From Chlorops oryzae (lineage: Eukaryota > Arthropoda > Insecta > Diptera > Chloropidae), in assembly GCA_020466095.1 (NCBI GenBank), contig CM035807.1, forward strand, positions 8,937,697 to 9,001,696: 64,000 nucleotides of DNA. Reading direction: 5' to 3'. Below are positions 45,561 through 57,859 of the stretch, piece after piece. Within the stretch, counting starts at the first letter, position 1. Each line of letters opens with the position of its first letter. Under the pieces are notes generated by a model. The model did no database searches and had not been told where the DNA came from. It saw only the letters and a program-made list of their open reading frames with translations. The position numbers were made by a program, and so were the translations under genes.

Positions 45561-45687
45561 CTCTTTTGGCTGCACAAGCAGATCATCAGCGATCTTATTC
45601 ATGTTCTTGATCACATTCTGTGCTTCGACGGCACCTTGCTCCAACGACCTCAAGCGGGCAGCACGCCAGGACGCACGTTTCTCAGCA
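45561..45687 (-). CDS. internal exon, Ala/Arg-rich helix of the minus-strand gene
   Basis: This 127-bp exon is preceded by AATTTCTTTAG and followed by GTGAGT. With the two bases AA carried from the upstream exon it reads N-AEKRASWRAARLRSLEQGAV, then EAQNVIKNMNKIADDLLVQP, KE. Phase 2 in and phase 0 out match both neighbours. The product looks entirely alpha-helical and continues an Ala-rich stretch begun in the upstream exon, where the similar motif AEKRALYAAAA occurs. The function is unknown. Confidence 0.85.
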
Positions 45688-46625
45688 CTAAAGAAATTCG
45701 AACAAAATTCAATTAGTCGATTAGTCGATTAAAATAAGATGGAATAAAAAAATATGAAAAATAAAATTCAATAATTTTACATTTGAAAAAAAAAAAAAAA
45801 GATATTTAAGTTCAATGCCGAAACCTTTTTCCAAGTACAGAAGAGTGCTCTTAATCGAAGTAAGAAGAAAAAAATAAGAAGACAACTGCAAACACCGCAA
45901 GAAAATTGTTTACAAATTTTACAAACTTACAACTAAAAAGAAGAAACACTATGCAAACAACAGAATTGTTTATACCTATTTAAAAAAAAAATAAAAATAA
46001 ATAAATTTACAAAAAAAAATAAGAGAAAACTTGCGGAAAAGTTGAAAGCTTGTGAAAAAAATTTCTGTTTATTCTCTCCGATTCCGACGAAAACGTTTAC
46101 CGGAAATTCGAAAGTGAAGGCGCGCATTCGAGAAGAATCGTGCGTTATGCAAGAAAAAAACCATAGCAGCATTGAAGGTGCCTCTGCTACAAGAACAACG
46201 CGAACAGTGAGAACAGCAACAGCAACAATACTTCAACGTTAAACTAAGCAAGTAAAATTGCTTTTAAATTTCTTGGCAAAACCATTGAAAAGTAACCGCT
46301 AACTTTGCCAAAGCAAAAAGGAATATTAAAAAAAATTAAAATAAAATAAAATAAAATCGAAAAAAATAATGTTCACAATCATTGAGCATTGTTTTCCGCT
46401 GCTGCTTGCTACATACACATATACATTGTGACATACATACGCATTATGACTATAGACAAAAGTGGCTTGCCTACAACCTCCTCGACATTTGAAAATGTTT
46501 CGCCTAAGCACGCTACACTTTTATTACTTTTTGATGCGACTCCGATGTGAAGCGTACCCCCTCTTCCATTCCCCTTCGTTTTTACACACACTTCTACCTT
46601 TTGCTCATTTGCCACCGAAACTTAC
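45688..46625 (-). other. intron 1 of the visible part of the minus-strand gene (938 bp)
   Basis: It starts with a consensus GTAAGT donor (46,625-46,620) and ends TTTCTTTAG. Phase 2. The interior is A-rich with no other feature seen. Confidence 0.8.
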
Positions 46626-47919
46626 TTAATCATTGCTCTGCTCTGCGCAGCATTCGTTGCACGTTGCGCTATTGCTGCCAAGCCGGCCTCGACGAAGGCA
46701 TCCACCTCGGCTGGATCGGTTATCCCAGCAACAGCGGCAGCAGCATAGAGTGCACGCTTTTCAGCCTTCATCGTGCGCACCGGTATACGCGTTAGCACAA
46801 TTTCTGATACCGCCGCAGCAGCAGCTGATGGCGATGGCGATGGTGATGATGCAAAAATACTTTCCGCAGCTTGAAGCTGTGGCTGTTTACCGCTTGATAC
46901 CTCTTCCTCGACAGCTTCATATCCTGTTCGAGCATGCGGGGCCTTAGTAGTCAAGTAGTAGTGCTTTTTAGTGCAAACTTCTTCGACTTCGAGTTCGCGT
47001 TCATCTTGCTCGGTTATCGTTTCCTGTTGAGGTTGTACTTCCTTCGTCAATTCCGTTGTGTGTTGCAGCGTTTTCTGACGTCTTTGCAATACCGCTGCCG
47101 GGATAACGACCTTAACCTTTGGCTTCGGTAAAAGTGACGGCTTCTTATTTGATGGCGACTCTTCGCGCTGATGTTGCAGCTGCTGCTGCTGTTGTTGTTG
47201 TTGTTGTTGTTGTTGCTGCTGCTGCAGTACTGTCTTCGTCGTTGGTGGCGGTGTGGGCGGTGGAGGTGGAGCAATCGTTGGTCGTGATGTAATTGAAATA
47301 CCTTTTTGAATCCTGCTGCTGCTGGTGGTGGTGGATGTGGCGGGTGCGGTGGGCGTTGTTGCTGTTTTTAGCTCAAAAATTCGTTCTTCTTCGGTTCGAG
47401 TGGGCGTCGTTGTTGCTGATGATATTTCGAGCGCTGTTGGTTGTGGTGGTGCTTTCGGAATTTTGGTTTTTGATGTTTTTATTGCGTTTTTCAACTTTTT
47501 CTTTTCTTTTTCGGTTGGCATTGCTGTTGATGCTGCTGCCGCCATACCAACTGCCGCCGCTAATGGTCTTTCGTCTTCGTCTGCGGTAACCGCAACTGTA
47601 GATGTAGTCGATGTTGATGTGGGTGTAGGTGCGGGTGCAGGTGCAGGTGCACTGGATGATGGGCTAGTTGCTTAGCACAGTTGTACTTTTTTCGACTTTC
47701 CCTTTCCCTTTTCCTTCTCGATTTGAAGATGAAGTTGAAGTCGAAGATGGTTTTTGTGGTTCCGTTGCTGAAGGTGTCGATTGTGATGTTGATGTTGTGG
47801 GTGGTGGTGGTGGTGGTGGTGGGCCTACACTATCTAGTTTAGCTGTAGTCGTGGTTGTGATTACCTTTTTTATGGATTTAGCTGGAATTTTTTTGTGTTG
47901 CGCAACAGCCGCATTTTGA
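46626..47919 (-). CDS. upstream exon of the minus-strand gene (Pro/Thr/Ala-rich, polyglutamine)
   Basis: A probable acceptor (ATCATAAAG, AG at 47,921-47,920) opens a frame QNAAVAQHKKIPAKSIKK, then a Pro-7 run and Ser/Thr-rich sequence. This frame reaches TAG at 47,666-47,664. A second frame opens at about 47,671 and runs 348 codons to the GTAAGT donor, so a one-base shift is needed near 47,664-47,675. The second part contains Ala/Pro/Thr repeats, a polyproline stretch (47,249-47,270), about 16 glutamines encoded by mixed CAG/CAA (47,179-47,226), a basic segment (PSLLPKPKVKVVIPAAVLQR), an acidic patch and an Ala-rich helix ending AAQSRAMI. It is not shown to be the first coding exon; no promoter or initiator could be fixed. 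Confidence 0.8.
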
Positions 47920-47921
47920 CT

Positions 47922-50201
47922 TTATGATAATCGAAAACAAAATTTTTTTTAGATTTCAAATGAAAATTCATTCAAAAACAATAAAAAAAAAAAGGAAAAT
48001 TTCATTGAATAAGATTGTGTTTATTAGACTTTTATGGGTTTTATGTAAAAATTAGTTACGATCCATTCGGTTATAAACATTAAAATGATTTGTATGGAAT
48101 TTTTGGAATTATTTTATTTTTTTTTTTCATATGAAGGCCAATATTTTTTTTAAATTTTTTTTATATTTTTTATTTCGATTTTGACATATAATGACGAAGA
48201 TGCATTAGTTAAAATGACAATAAAGCAAATGTTAAACATATTCCGTTTGATGAATGTTAGCACTGTATATTTGAATGCCCAATTAATGAAGTATTTATGT
48301 CGCCTCATGCTATTGTCAGCCAACAGAAATGTTGTGGTGACAAAGGCTCGACCGCTAACTAAATTTGAATGACAAAAAAAAAAACCAAAACCGGATTGTA
48401 GGCAACGATTTTTTCACATCGGTTTATATTCTGTGGGTGAGGATCAATTTCTTATATTTATTTATAGACTTTAAAAAAAAATTTTTTTCAATAAATTTTT
48501 TATTTAATTTTTTTTTTAATTTTTTTCAATTCTTATTTTATTTTTTTGTTATTTTTTATTATTTTTTATTTAATAATGGGATTCATTCGGCTTCGGAAAC
48601 TTAACGAAACGAGTAATTTGTCACTGAACTGTCAAAATTTATATGAACATTTCCGATGGGAAAAGTTACAAAAGGCATTTTCAAAGCAGCATGAATCCCT
48701 GTAATGTTTTTATATGAATTTCTTTCAATTTTTATTTTATTTTCTATTTTATATATACATATACAAGGGTGTCCCGCTTAAGAGTGCAACTACTCAGGGA
48801 GGTGATAGGGGAAATCCAGACGAACAAATAATTGTATGACGAGAAGGGGTTTAAGTCTTACCGCTGAGGAGTTATGGGGCCTTAAAATTTTTTGGCACTA
48901 AGTCCAGAAAAACAATTCTCCCACGCCAATGGTTAATTGTAGAAAAAAAAATTTTTTATGCAGTTTGAAAGCCAATTGAATGTGCTTTTAGGGAAAATTA
49001 AATTGATGGTAAAATTTTTACCCATTGAGGGAAAAATAAACAGTCAAAGTGAAAAAATCTGAAAAAACTTTCCATGTTTTTGTTCTTTGGAAAGCATTTT
49101 GGTATGAAAAGTGTCCAATTAACACCCAAATTTTTTATTTTATTCAAAATGCTGGATCGATTTCCTTTAATTTGGTACCCAATATGTCTAATAAATTGTT
49201 TGAAAATAAGATGAGAAAATTAAATATCTAAATGAACTTATTAGTTTTACTGTATCAAATCTAATATGTTCGATTTCATTGACAGCAGTCGGATAGATGT
49301 TCATGGCGGTCGAAGACCAAGGGCAAGCTTTTTTTTATGTTAACGGTTGTAGGTATGACAGAAATTACCAATGGGGATCGCTAACTTCAACTTCAAAGAA
49401 GGTTAGATGATTTTCTTTTTGCGACGCCTTTTTACGAATGATGATTATGGGAACAGGAGAACAGTTGGAGGAGAATTGTGTCTAAAGTTCTTCAATAATT
49501 TCAAGGTAACTGTCAATTTGAAAATGGTTGTGCATAAAGCCGCTGCTCCGCCACCAACGACAAATTTCCCCCCCAAAAAGAAAAACTTTTTTTTAACCGA
49601 CCATAAACTGATGTTTAAACACTGCTCCCCCTCAATGCCTCCACTCCTTATTCTGTTCCTTTCGCCGTTAGCTCCGTTAAATGTGGGCAACAATGAAGGT
49701 GAACACTTAAATTGCAAAGCATAAATCACTCAAGTGAAATCCTACGGCAGTGCGCCTTTTTCTTTTCTTTTTTTTTTCATTTTTTGTGAAAGAAAATTTT
49801 TCTCGCCGCTTCAAAATGCTAAAACAAACGAGACGAATTTTCAAGATATTGAAGTGAAATCGAAGGAAAACACTCTGCTTTATACGTGAGCCAAGAAGAC
49901 GAATGACGGCGATTCCAAATCGCAGAACTGTACTCGAAGTTTTCCCTGAATTTCTTTTACGACTTAGTCTTTTTCCTCCTGTTCCTCGTCGTCCTACGTC
50001 CACGAGGAAGCCAAAAAAGAAAAAAAATTAAATCGCAAAAAAAAAGAAGAAATTTTTAAGTGCAAAGTTACAATTTATTTGCGCTTTAGCACAATGAATA
50101 AGTGAATTCATAGCCGAACTCAAATGGCAAGCATTGTAATTTTCCATTTCGACTGCGAAAGTCATTCATTTTATGTCATGCACCGGCGTCCTGCCTAGTG
50201 C
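47922..50201. other. region upstream of the visible exons; no exon recognised
   Basis: AT-rich DNA with many T and A homopolymers (for example 48,115-48,180 and 48,475-48,570). It is probably intron or upstream sequence of the minus-strand gene. No coding exon could be joined to the acceptor at 47,920. Confidence 0.5.

Positions 50202-50249
<48 letters not shown>
50202..50249. repeat. GA dinucleotide microsatellite
   Basis: About 23 GA units. A shorter GA run lies at about 50,547-50,566. Confidence 0.95.
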
Positions 50250-50251
<2 letters not shown>

Positions 50252-50823
50252 CTATGCGACCGATAACAGCTACCGAAAAAAAATGAACAAAAACCAAATG
50301 CCTTCGAGTTTGTTACAAATTATTGTTGCTCCACGTAGTTGCCGTCCGTCCTACCGTCTCTTTCTCTCTCAGTAACTCAAAGTCCCCCTCTGTCGATGCT
50401 TACTGACCCCAAAAATAATTACAACATTTGCAACAAGTTCCAACCGAGCGTATGAATCGTATGGTGTGAAACATGTTGCTTCCGAAAGAGTCATTTAAAG
50501 GAAAAGTTTTCCATCGAAGCTACAAAAAAAAGGAGAAAAGAAGGAGTGAGAGAGAGAGAGAGAGAGGGGGGAAGAAAAAACCTCAAATGGAAATCAAAAT
50601 TTTCTTTCGCTTTGTATTTTCTAGAGGAAAAACAATAGACCAATCCGAAATCAGAAGAAAATTCGGTTGTGCCTTCGACTCACAAATTGTTGGATATAAC
50701 GACGCACAGTGGTTAAGGCTGCATACGTTTTTTGGCAAAAAAAAAGTAGAAGGAATGATCCTAGAATAATGAAACTTGACACGGGGATTTACTTTAATGG
50801 AATTAAGAAAAAAAAACTATAAT
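50250..50823. other. non-coding DNA between GA repeat and SINE
   Basis: No gene is supported. A 98-codon frame at 50,473 is Lys/Arg/Glu-rich because of GA repeats. Confidence 0.5.
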
Positions 50824-51040
50824 TGGCTGAGCTGCCAATTTAAGAAGCGAGAGGCTCTGGGTTCAACTCCCAGCTGAGGTCGTGGATGTTTGCATAGTTT
50901 CCCTGCAGTAATGAGCCGGTCAATTTCCTACGAAGGACTGGCCTTTGACCAGTCCAAATCCTACCGGTTATATTATGGCACTTCGATCTATCGAATTTGG
51001 CTAGCCGGCGGTCGGTAATAAACGGGTTGGTTTAAGGGTA
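50824..51040 (+). mobile_element. tRNA-derived SINE candidate
   Basis: TGGCTGAGCTGC (50,824-50,835) fits the polymerase III box A consensus TRGCNNAGYNGG at 11 of 12 positions. GGTTCAACTCC (50,860-50,870) fits box B GGTTCRANYCC exactly. The spacing of 36 between starts is close to that in tRNA genes. The flanking stems do not form a normal tRNA, and the sequence continues into a unique body (AAACGGGTTGG near 51,020), as in SINEs. The 3' end is not defined. Confidence 0.6.
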
Positions 51041-51239
51041 GTCTGTAAATGACACTTTCATCAACTTAGAATATATATTAATATGAAATTGGTTTTTCAT
51101 TTTCCTTATTTGACTATCCTAAAACCAGAAAAAATTACGACAATTGACCCAAAAAAAAAAACTGACCTAGTCCCTCTCCAATGCCAGGCTTATATTAAAA
51201 AGGTCAGTTAAATACATTAGAATTGGAATTATGAGGGGA

Positions 51240-51415
51240 CTAAGTACTGGTAACATGAAGGACTGACCGAAGGATACACTTGGATCAGTCCATATTACTG
51301 CAGGGATGTTCTGGTTCTGTTTTTCTTTGCCTTCCCATTATACCTGGTATCACAATCAGCCCATTTGGTGCCTAAGTGTGTCACCCTTGGTGGCAGCCAC
51401 ACTAACCTAACCTAA
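51240..51415 (+). mobile_element. LINE 3' UTR fragment with CCTAA tail
   Basis: TGGTATCACAA, CCCAT, GCCT, GTGT and GGTGGCAGCCACACTAACCT match in order the segment before the CCTAA tract at 58,135-58,200 (TGGTATCACAA, CCCAT, GCCT, GTAGCCACCCTAACCT). It ends in two to three CCTAA units. It is probably the 3' end of the same R1/jockey-type family. The left boundary is uncertain. Confidence 0.6.
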
Positions 51416-54154
51416 ACGAAGTTTTATTATAATCGACCACGCCCTCCTATCACCCCCATACGGACCAAAATAAATTTTTCATTTAATTTTTTTTCCTTTT
51501 TATCAAAAGTTTTTCAAACTGGAACAAAAATTTGAGTATAGATTACACAAAAACGTTCTTAAAATGTCAAAAATTATTCTCGTATAATCTTTATGTGACT
51601 TCCTTGCGGGTTTTCCAAGCCATTTTGAAAAAAAAAAAAATTTTTTTTAAATTATGGATTTCTCTTCTTTAAACAATCCTCTACAAAACTGCATCATTAA
51701 TTTTTTGAAATCGACTTTTTGATGCCAAATAACCACTGTGCGATGGCTCGTTGGTGTTGACTTGCGGTTTGGTTACTTCCCCCGCCTCCCCTTTACTTGT
51801 AGCTATAGCAACTGCAGAAAATTGCAATAAATGGAAAAGAATTTAAGTTTAATTGGCGACTGTAGAAAACAACAGAGTTTTCAAACAGTTTTAAGACAGA
51901 TGAAAACTTGCAAGAACTTTCCACTTTCCTCATTACTTTTCTGCTTCTTTTTCTTTTCCAGAACTTTTGGGAAAAAAATAATATCTTCAATTTTCCTTTA
52001 AGTTGTTTCCGCTTTCCACTCAATATATTATCCTTTTTGCCTTTTGACTTGCGATTGTCGATCTCACTCTAAAAAATCTCATCCTCCCTGTCCTTCCCAT
52101 CTATGTATGTTAAGTGCACATCGTTGCGCCAATCCGACTGTCACCATCCTCCAGTGCAAAGAAAGTTAAATGAAAAGTTAAATGCAAGTAATGAGACAAG
52201 TGAACTTCTACGAAAGAATTCATTTGAATAATTCAAACGAAGTGAAAGTTCAAATTGCAGTCAAATTCTTTTGTGCAAAAATATTTTCAATTTTTTTATT
52301 GGTCTTATAAAAATTTCATTTTGATTTGATTTTCTTTTGACAATAAAAGGATTTCTTAAGAGACTAATTAAAAAGAGTGTAGCTAAGGAAGAGTTTTGAA
52401 GTGGTTCGAGAAATTTATGTAAAAGAAAAAGAAGTAAAATGAAATAAAAAAATTTAAAAAAAAAAATTTAATTAAAAATAAAATTTAATAAAATTTATTG
52501 AAAATTAATCAAGGAATGGCCAATCAGTCTGACAAAAAAATGCTTCATTCTTTATTATGGCTTCTTGAAATCCAAGGCATTCAAAATAAAATCGGTTGAA
52601 AGCTACAAAAGCTCAGGTTTCTCATTGAAGGTGAAATATCATAGTGAAGTTATGGGTCATGAAATAAGGGCCATCGCTCATTGATCGATCGATTAATTGG
52701 TTCGAGGAAGTTGTCTTAGTACCTCCAAAAGTTCGTCCAAGTTTCCAATAAAACTTTCTTATCAAACATAATCCAGACAAAGGGGACCCTAATAGAGTAA
52801 TTTCCCTTCGAAAAAGAGCCCAAAACATTGGCTTTGCCTTTTGAAGTTATGTAGAGTAAGGTCACCTTAAGTGGACTGTCACTTAGAATGGACCACTTGA
52901 ATGTTTACTATGTTGTGACAGTTGATATGTCAAACTAATATCACAGCCAACTTCACTCCAAACATCAACAGTAAGTTATAAAGCTTTCAGCTGAGTTGGG
53001 GATTCCTTCAAATTGATTGTGTTGTCTCAAAGAGCACCTAGGAGCATGAGCTCGAGTGATATATATTAGATATAGATATATATCAGAATAATACCAAAGT
53101 CAGAACTTAGTAAAAAAAAAAAATGTATCCAAAAAAACGGTTCATAACTTGGACAGCATAAATGGAGCTAAGGAGGAGAACAATACAGCCACCTTAGAGT
53201 TATCAGCTATTGAGGCCCTACACTCCACAAGGATAGAAGGGCAGCAGTAAGTGAGTTAGTAATGGATATCCGGAAAACATAACCGTTTTTAAAGCGTATC
53301 AAAACCAAAAAAAAAAAAAAATAAAAAAATAAACAAAAAAAACTAATGACGTCATTTAATCCAAAAAAAAATAAAATAAAAATAGATAAATAAAATAAAA
53401 TAAAAGAAAAGTAAAAAATGTAAATAGAAAAATTAGTTCGGTCAAAATATTTCACGGGAAGCTGTTCAGGGGCAAATGAAACTTACAAAAAAAAGGAGGT
53501 TTTAAAATTGTTTCTAAATTAACTTATAAATTATTCATTCTTAATTGAAAAAATATGTGTGTATAACCCAAGGGATGACTGCCGCTGGATTATAATAAAT
53601 ATTATAGTACATTCAATGCATAAATCAATGCGTTGAGTTAATATAAAGAACCTTTTTTTTTTAGTAAATTTCAAAGCTTTATAGTCGAGGGGAACATTAA
53701 AAGGTTAAAGTTTATGAGAATATGAAAAGTGGTTGTTATCGTTTTAAAAAAAATGTTAACGTTTCTGGAATAAATTTTTTTTTTAAATATTTCTACTCTA
53801 TATTAATTAAATATATTTTAAATCTATAGTAAACAGTTTATGCATTTTAATGCGATTCATAAACATTCATGTTGCGGGTGAGTTTGTTAACACGTGAGAG
53901 AAAAAAAATAATAATATTTCGGCACGCTCAGATGATCAAGTAACACAATTCGTACATATTTCCAGTTAATTTACTAGAACTGCTTTTAAATATTAAATGT
54001 GGCTATATTTAGATGTTTTCAATTGTAATAATTAAAAAAGCTTTTTTATTAAGGACTATCAGCAATCTATCGCAAAAGCTTCTGTTGTGCTGTGCTGTAA
54101 CAAAAAAACATTTTTCATCATAATTATTTAAAAAAAAAAAATTGAAAAAAATTT
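51416..54154. other. non-coding region without recognisable gene
   Basis: AT-rich DNA with A-rich simple repeats (52,440-52,500 and 53,310-53,405). No coding region or RNA gene is supported. Confidence 0.5.
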
Positions 54155-54156
54155 AA

Positions 54157-54300
54157 AATAATATTTTCGATACAAGTGTCGAAATGAAGCTTTTTTTTGC
54201 ACGAGTGGTAAATGTTGTAAAACGAGGCGCAGCCGAGTTTTACAATACCACGAGTGCGAAAAAAGCTGAGTTTTCGACACGAGTGCCGAACAATATTTTA
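54157..54300. mobile_element. palindromic MITE-like element
   Basis: The left half (AATATTTTCGATACAAGTGT, CGAAATGAAGC, TTTGCACGAGTGGTA, TTGTAAAAC) is complementary in order to the right half (GTTTTACAA, TACCACGAGTGCGAAAA, GCTGAG, TTTTCGACACGAGTGCC, ATATTTTA). The spacer is GAGGCGCAGCCGA. The whole would fold into one long hairpin. No target duplication is identified. Confidence 0.75.
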
Positions 54301-54599
54301 TGCAATAAGATTTCAAACTAGATTTTAACCTAAATTTAAGAAAACGTTTTTTTTGTGAAGAAAATTTTTATTTTTATTTGACAGATTCATAATTTGAAAT
54401 TCTTTATTATACAACTTCGTAGTATGCTCTGCTTTTTTTTGCCTTGTATTTTTTGAAATGCGTGCGTTTGAAATTTATTATTGCACGCCTTGAAATTCAT
54501 TCTTAAAAACATGTAGTATGCCATGCTTTTGTTTGTATAAACAATTTTTTATACTTTCTCAAAACTAGTGTCATAATATGCTTCATTATGATTTTAAAA

Positions 54600-54631
54600 T
54601 CGACATCATAATAGGCCTATTATGATGTCGA
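54600..54631. repeat. perfect 32-bp palindrome
   Basis: The sequence reads the same on both strands from 54,600 to 54,631. The centre is AGGCCT, the flanking halves contain CATCATAAT and ATTATGATG, and the ends are TCGA. An imperfect TCATAATATGCTTCATTATGA lies about 30 bases upstream. Confidence 0.95.
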
Positions 54632-54869
54632 ATTGCATAAAAATATTTTTAAAAAAATCAAGGCTGCCGGAAAATGAAAAATCATTTGTGGGTAGTGGGG
54701 AATGAATAGTTTTGAGGAAGTTGTTTTGAAGAATTAGGCACGTAGTAGCATGTTACGAAAGGTTCTTAAGAAAAGGTTGCCTTTGGAAGTCCTTTTTTTT
54801 AGCCATCCTTAGCAGAGAAAGAGTACTAAACAGTGGAAGTATCTACTAAGGACCGAGCATATTCTTGAT

Positions 54870-55005
54870 CAGGGACCTTACCTCTTCAACTCGATTCTTG
54901 TTCGAGTATCGCAAGTTCGATATGTGTTATTATTGTTATTCGTTCGACTCGGATTTCGTGTTCGAGTAGAATGGCTTTCCGAGTCGAACTACAGAGTAAG
55001 GCCCT
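54870..55005. mobile_element. inverted-repeat element, about 136 bp
   Basis: CAGGGACCTTACCTCT on the left pairs imperfectly with AGAGTAAGGCCCT on the right. Inside, ACTCGATTCTTGTTCGAG and a TTCGAGTAGAATGG...CGAGT segment are also partly complementary. The CAGGG end hints at hAT, but no 8-bp duplication is seen. Confidence 0.5.
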
Positions 55006-57859
55006 AGGATCGAAAATTGAGGCGATTAAGAAACATCGTTCTGCCTGTTAAGTTTTATGGCTGTGATGATATCTCCTTCTACAATTCTTAATAAAATATT
55101 TCAAGAAATTAGGTATTTGATGAGACCAAAGGTTGATTCTTAAAAAAAAAAAAAAGTAAAATAATAAAAAATTGAAAGCTTGAATTTCGATAGATTACGG
55201 TGTATGCCCCGGTTTTGGCCACCGATCCCTTTCCGGCCGGAATGTTCGATTTTTCACAACAAAATCAATGGCTATTTGTTGTTTTCGGGTCAAAATCGGT
55301 TAAGATTTCACGTTTCTAATTTTTTATCCTTTGAGAAATATTTATTTGTTTTAATTTTATATCTTAGTTATAACTTTTATCTACAATAAGTTGATGTTCG
55401 AAAAAAAAATATTTTCCATATCAAAGGTAGTTGTATTTTTGAATGACTTTTTACAAGAATCGTGAATTAAAAACCAACAAATCAAATTATGAAGACTTTA
55501 AAGTGAAAAAAAACTCTTAAGGTGGCCAAAACCGGATCATTTGCCCTACAGGAATTAATGAGAAATATAATACCTACAATCGCCTGAGAAAACAGCCAAA
55601 GGTGTACAGAATGGTTTCTGTCTCTCATCATATATTGATCCTCTTTATTTCTATTCATATGAAATAAAATCTCTTTCATAGATCAACTTCATACTTGAAG
55701 GACATTCCCACCGCCTATGATCAGTCTACAACAGTGGCACAACAGTCTAACTGCAGGCAGAGGAAGCTTCTTGTATCACATCGCTTCGGGGTATTCACAT
55801 GCTTTGTATAGACGATTGAAGGATCTATAGACGGTTCCAGAAGGCAATTGCTTACAAAAAAGCTTCAACTACCCAACTATCGCCTTAAATAACTTCCTAA
55901 AACATTGCATTCTCTACATTATTGTCTTCTAAAAATTTGGACTCTCTTATACGAAGAATTTTAAATGGAATTTAATTTTTGCAATAATTTTTTCATCATT
56001 TCCATAATAATTTTTGATATTGCAAATATATATAATATTTTTTTTATCATACAAAATATTTATTTGTACAATTTTTTGATTCATATTAAATAAGCTAAAC
56101 CAAATAAGTCTAATTTCTTCTAACGCTGGATTTCTTTAGTTCGATTTAAGACTTGCAGTAACCATAAAAGAAAATAATTGCGAAATAAAATTATAAAAAA
56201 AAAAATGGGCAATACTTGATGGTGGATAAAGAAAAAGTGTCTTAGAAACGAAGAAAGTAGTAAATAAAAGGGAAAATTAGCTATGTGAAAAATGTATAAT
56301 TTTTTTTTTTTTTGATAATATGTAAATAATTATCCTTCATAACTCCAGCTGTAAGCGATGAACATTGTCATTTAAGAAACTCTTTTCTCATTGATTAGGA
56401 GGTGTCATGGAATTAATATTGATATTAATGTATAAACGTGTAAAACTAGGAACTAGTAACAAATTTATAAATATATATATATATAATAAGGGATGTGTAT
56501 ATATTTCCTGTATATATAAAAATAATTGTTTTTTTTTTTTTTTTGTAAAAGATTAGCTTCTAAATACTGCTTCGATTTCTTCGAGTGGATTCCTGTAATA
56601 AGCGGGGTAAAAAGGAAAGATACGATTTTGTGAAGAACGTTAGAAAGGATATTGGAATGTAAATTTGCGTAAGGGTTCACAGGTTGCTTGGTGTCGGTGT
56701 TTAGTCGTACAGTGTTGTAACAATTGATAATTGGTCTTGGCAACGCATTTTCATTACATTTTTGGCTTCATTCAGAACAGTTTTGCTTACAATGAATTTT
56801 TTGTTTGTTTCCATCTTAATAAGTTAATTTATATTCCAGATAGGAGGACAGGTAGCGAACCTATCAATTGAACGATTTATCGTCTCCGTCTTTGTAATAA
56901 TAGATAATAATATAATAATAATAATAATAATAATAATACTCCCGGGCCGATAACCTCAGAAGCTAGCGCCTCTTATTTTCTTAAAGATTGCGTCTTAATT
57001 CATTAAGGCGCACCACTCAAACACCAATAATATTAAAAATATATCAGATAATTTCTTCGATCAGATACGGAGATATTCTTAAGCAATATTTTTCAGAGTT
57101 TCATTCTCACTTTTTTAAGCCTCAATGGTACCCCATAAAACTTTTCATCCGATTCGGTTGAATTCAAGTTTATAAAGCACTCAAATCACGATAATAATAA
57201 AATAACAAAAGCAATAAAGTAAAGGCCTCAATATACGATGAGTTTTTGAAGGGCAAATACCAAATGAAAAGCTACTTTTATGGTGCATCGATTAACGTTC
57301 GAATGTATTGGGCAACGCTAAATAATTTCTAATGCATATTTACGAAAAACAAAAAAAAGACGAGAGCTCAAAAAATCTGAATATATTAGAGAATTCATTG
57401 ACTTTTTACGATCATTTGAATTTGTAGAGGTTCGATTGATCTTCTCTATAATTCTTCTGAATTTATATTGATAAATGATGTATGTCTATCATTGTTATAT
57501 AGCAAGATATTTGATTAGTCGAACGAAAATGCCCTTGAATTGAATAAAGGCCCGTCGTAGAGAGGAATTTCTGATACGAGGATTCCTCCTTTGAGGCCTC
57601 TTTAAGAGTTTTAAATTAAGGAAAACTAACAAAAACAATTTTAAGCACTTAAATATTAACAAAATAAAATAAAATTAAACAATAAATATAAAAAAAGTAT
57701 CTGAACCGCTGCTAAAGGCCCTCGAGGAAGTCCTGTCATCCCAAGACGTATTTCTTTAAAACGACTTTAGAGGACACTAAATTAATTCTTTTTCTCATGG
57801 GGTATCTTCGCATTTCCACATGGTCTCATATGAAGTCGTCATCATTCTTTTTTATATGT
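55006..57859. other. non-coding region without recognisable gene
   Basis: AT-rich DNA. An AAT/ATA tract lies at 56,908-56,938 and an AT run at 56,465-56,487. No coding region is supported. Confidence 0.5.

Noticed and set aside
47664..47872. Small intron instead of a frameshift in the upstream exon
   Set aside because: A GTAATC donor and an ACTAG acceptor exist, but a branch-like CTAAG lies only about five bases from the acceptor and the excluded sequence is compositionally like coding; kept as unresolved frameshift.
47293..47919. Plus-strand frames rich in Val/Gly/Ala
   Set aside because: Antisense of the Thr/Pro-rich exon on the minus strand, which has matching splice sites.
52622..52828. 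Minus-strand 68-codon frame as a Tc1-like fragment
   Set aside because: No catalytic or DNA-binding motif could be identified.
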